This document shows, one piece after another, positions 11,570-12,644 of a stretch of DNA of 12,644 nt (position 1 is its first letter; each line of letters opens with the position of its first letter). Origin of the DNA: Baffinella frigidus (lineage: Eukaryota; Cryptophyceae; Cryptomonadales; Baffinellaceae). The position numbers and the translations under genes are program-made. The notes under the pieces were generated by a model. That model had not been told where the DNA came from. It was given only the letters and a program-made list of their open reading frames with translations, and searched no databases. The stretch spans positions 134,079 through 146,722 of the forward strand of contig MU646316.1 in the NCBI GenBank assembly GCA_026770585.1. Reading direction: 5' to 3'.

Positions 11570-11645
11570 CTTGATGCAATTAACTTGAAGGATTTTCAGG
11601 TGCAATTTGGTCACGTACCACCCTGAATTTCAGCCCCAACGAAAC
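11570..11645 (-). repeat. Family G, copy G3: putative intron 3' end
   Basis: Minus strand: GGGGCTGAAATTCAGGGTGG, TACGTGACCAAATTGCACCT, GAAAATCCTTCAAGTTAATT, GCATCAAG. It aligns with G2 and with G1, and ends at the AG before KLTFDER. Confidence 0.6.
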
Positions 11646-11710
11646 CTTTGAAGCCCACTGTGTGGAGTGGAAAGAGGATCTTCTGGAAGCAATCCGAAAT
11701 TAGATTTCGC

Positions 11711-11850
11711 CGGAGAAGTTCGTGCCTGCTCTCCGTTCTACTATATTCCATAATATACGTCCACCACAGATGTAATATACGGTTGTGATGATTTGAAACG
11801 TGCTTGCCATTACGGAGAGCGGCGTACCGGGGAAATCCATCTTGGCGAGG
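11711..11850 (-). pseudogene. Family K copy 1: truncated EFPGT exon relic
   Basis: Minus strand: LAKMDFPGTPLSVMA (11804-11850), followed by AT-rich TTTCAAATCATCACAACCGT as in K2. The N-terminal part of the exon is missing; the break lies at CCTCGCC next to a T-run and MITE M6. Most differences from K2 in the coding part are silent or conservative (GGC/GGT, GTC/GTA, E/D, L/M). Confidence 0.4.
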
Positions 11851-11858
11851 TTTTTTTA

Positions 11859-11939
11859 ATTTCGCCCCCTCCCAATTTCACAGGTAAATTTCATGGGGGG
11901 TGTCAAAATTCACCTGTGAACTTTCGAGGGGGGCGAAAT
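11859..11939. mobile_element. Foldback element M6, 81 bp
   Basis: ATTTCGCCCCCTC...TTCACAGGTAAATTT pairs with AAATTCACCTGTGAA...GAGGGGGGCGAAAT. It lies between the two K copies and marks where K1 is truncated. Confidence 0.8.
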
Positions 11940-12046
11940 ATCTACGAGCCCAAATTGAACTGGTACAGAGCTAGAAGTTCGTGCCATGCTATATAATATA
12001 CGACCACTATGGATGTAATATACGGTTGTGATGATTTGAAACGTGC

Positions 12047-12136
12047 CTGCCATGACGGAGAGCGGCGTGCCGGGGAACTCCAACTTGGCGAGGTTGCCCA
12101 GGAGAGAGACGCCGAAGCCTTCTACCATGTGCACGC
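12047..12136 (-). CDS. EFPGT exon candidate (family K copy 2, 90 nt)
   Basis: Minus strand between GTCACGCGCAG and GGCAG|GCACG: VHMVEGFGVSLLGNLAKLEF, PGTPLSVMA. Of 29 whole codons, 25 end in G or C, while the bases after it turn AT-rich. The donor would be GC, not GT, which is a weakness. The acceptor segment CACGCGCAGGCGTG is itself repeated nearby (12213-12230, 12302-12319). A diverged in-frame copy lies at 11804-11850. No family recognised. Confidence 0.38.
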
Positions 12137-12229
12137 CTGCGCGTGACAGTGTTACAGTAACAAAAATGATAACAAACATAAATGTAATAATAAATAATAA
12201 TAATGATAATTATGTGACGCCTGCGCGTG

Positions 12230-12270
<41 letters not shown>

Positions 12271-12370
12271 AACATCGCGCACGCGTCACAACACACCGCG
12301 ATGTGCACGCCTGCGCGTGACAGTGTCACAACAATAAAAATCACAATAATAATAATAATAATAATGATTA
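12127..12370. repeat. ATT/TAA microsatellites with CACGCCTGCGCGTGA repeats
   Basis: (ATT)n and (AAT)n tracts at 12185-12210, 12229-12267 and 12342-12370. Between them ACGCCTGCGCGTGA occurs three times (12133, 12217 and 12308), twice followed by CAGTGT. The word is itself a near palindrome (CACGC..GCGTG). Confidence 0.85.
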
Positions 12371-12372
12371 TT

Positions 12373-12402
12373 ATGTGATGGCCACAGGCACGGCCATCAC
12401 AT
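12373..12402. other. Perfect 11-bp hairpin
   Basis: ATGTGATGGCC and GGCCATCACAT form a perfect stem with an 8-nt loop. The stop of the adjacent minus-strand frame lies in one arm. Confidence 0.65.
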
Positions 12403-12533
12403 CAAATTCTCGAGCATCTGAAGGTCTTCGGGTGCAGGGGTTGGGAGTTTAGGGAGGGTTGGAGGTGGGTACCAGTCATGAAGGATTCGAGCATGAGCGG
12501 GTCCGGGACCAAAAGACGGTCTGTGGGATGGCA
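12397..12533 (-). CDS. Pro-rich terminal exon candidate
   Basis: Minus strand: SHRPSFGPGPAHARILHDWY, PPPTLPKLPTPAPEDLQMLE, NLM, stop at 12397. The frame continues upstream into the CCCTGCA minisatellite (CRVQGAG repeats), which is not credible protein. No splice site is decisive and another frame is also open. Low confidence. Confidence 0.15.
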
Positions 12534-12644
12534 CCCTGCACCCTGCACCCTGCACCCTGCACCCTGCACCCTGCACCCTGCACCCTGGCACCCTGCACCC
12601 TGCACCCTGCACCCTGCACCCTGCACCCTGCACCCTGCACCCTG
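12534..12644. repeat. 7-bp minisatellite (CCCTGCA)n
   Basis: About 15 head-to-tail CCCTGCA units with one 8-bp variant (CCCTGGCA). It has the same strand orientation as the array at 1-138 but is much more uniform. At a right-hand chromosome end a telomere would show the G-rich strand here, so this is not a simple telomere. Confidence 0.92.

Noticed and set aside
12127-12320. CRISPR-like array from three repeated words separated by spacers
   Set aside because: Only three short copies, unequal spacing, and spacers that are ATT microsatellite; no cas genes.
12397-12633. CRVQGAG-repeat protein
   Set aside because: The upstream part is the CCCTGCA minisatellite, open in more than one frame; only the last 40 or so codons are kept, at low confidence.

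Overview
The window looks like repeat-rich nuclear DNA of a eukaryote, probably a unicellular alga or similar protist. I found no complete gene, no rRNA or tRNA, no CRISPR array, and no bacterial-style operon with ribosome binding sites. Eukaryotic signs are short GC3-rich open segments ending at AG or GT splice-like junctions, GAA/GA/ATT microsatellites, and a dense set of small inverted-repeat elements (MITE-like). The species cannot be fixed from the sequence. All family letters (A, B, D, F, G, H, J, K, L, M, N) are my own labels from comparing the window with itself by eye.

Layout. 1-138: degenerate 7-bp minisatellite (CCCTACA/CCCTGCA). 139-2360: family A and B TA-flanked MITEs, a foldback with 28-bp repeats, a GC-rich minisatellite and family F fragments. 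2361-3790: GA/GC microsatellite, an inverted 80-bp repeat and two copies of a coiled-coil-like exon candidate. 3787-4364: tandem 78-bp repeat. 4380-4800: exon candidate (KLTFDER...) cut by MITE A3. 4805-6300: families J and H, two foldbacks and an F composite. 6366-7140: short GAATTGGAGCCC repeats, a foldback and a GC3-rich exon candidate. 7252-9143: family H copy, then a 1.7-kb block bounded by 189-bp inverted arms, holding GAA tracts, a 225-bp foldback with a 4-bp target duplication, part of the D array and a 170-bp purine tract. 9240-9690: rest of the D array with B insertions. 9760-10850: foldback, J copy, a TWQ-type exon candidate and a Gly/Ser/Pro-rich open frame. 10860-11530: hairpin, F copy and a GAA tract. 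11466-12140: KLTFDER and EFPGT exon candidates, the latter duplicated with a MITE between. 12170-12370: ATT microsatellites. 12534-12644: 7-bp minisatellite again.

The observation most worth following is family G: three roughly 60-nt sequences that all end at the same AG and are followed by open frames, two by the same peptide (KLTFDER) and one by a different peptide (MQHTIKSLEQQ). This is what shared intron 3' ends or introner-like elements would look like. Families A and B also share a core behind different termini, and the H element keeps a 16-bp palindrome through a paired change. No pathway can be read from the window: the coding-like pieces are isolated exon candidates or relics, none matched to a known protein family.
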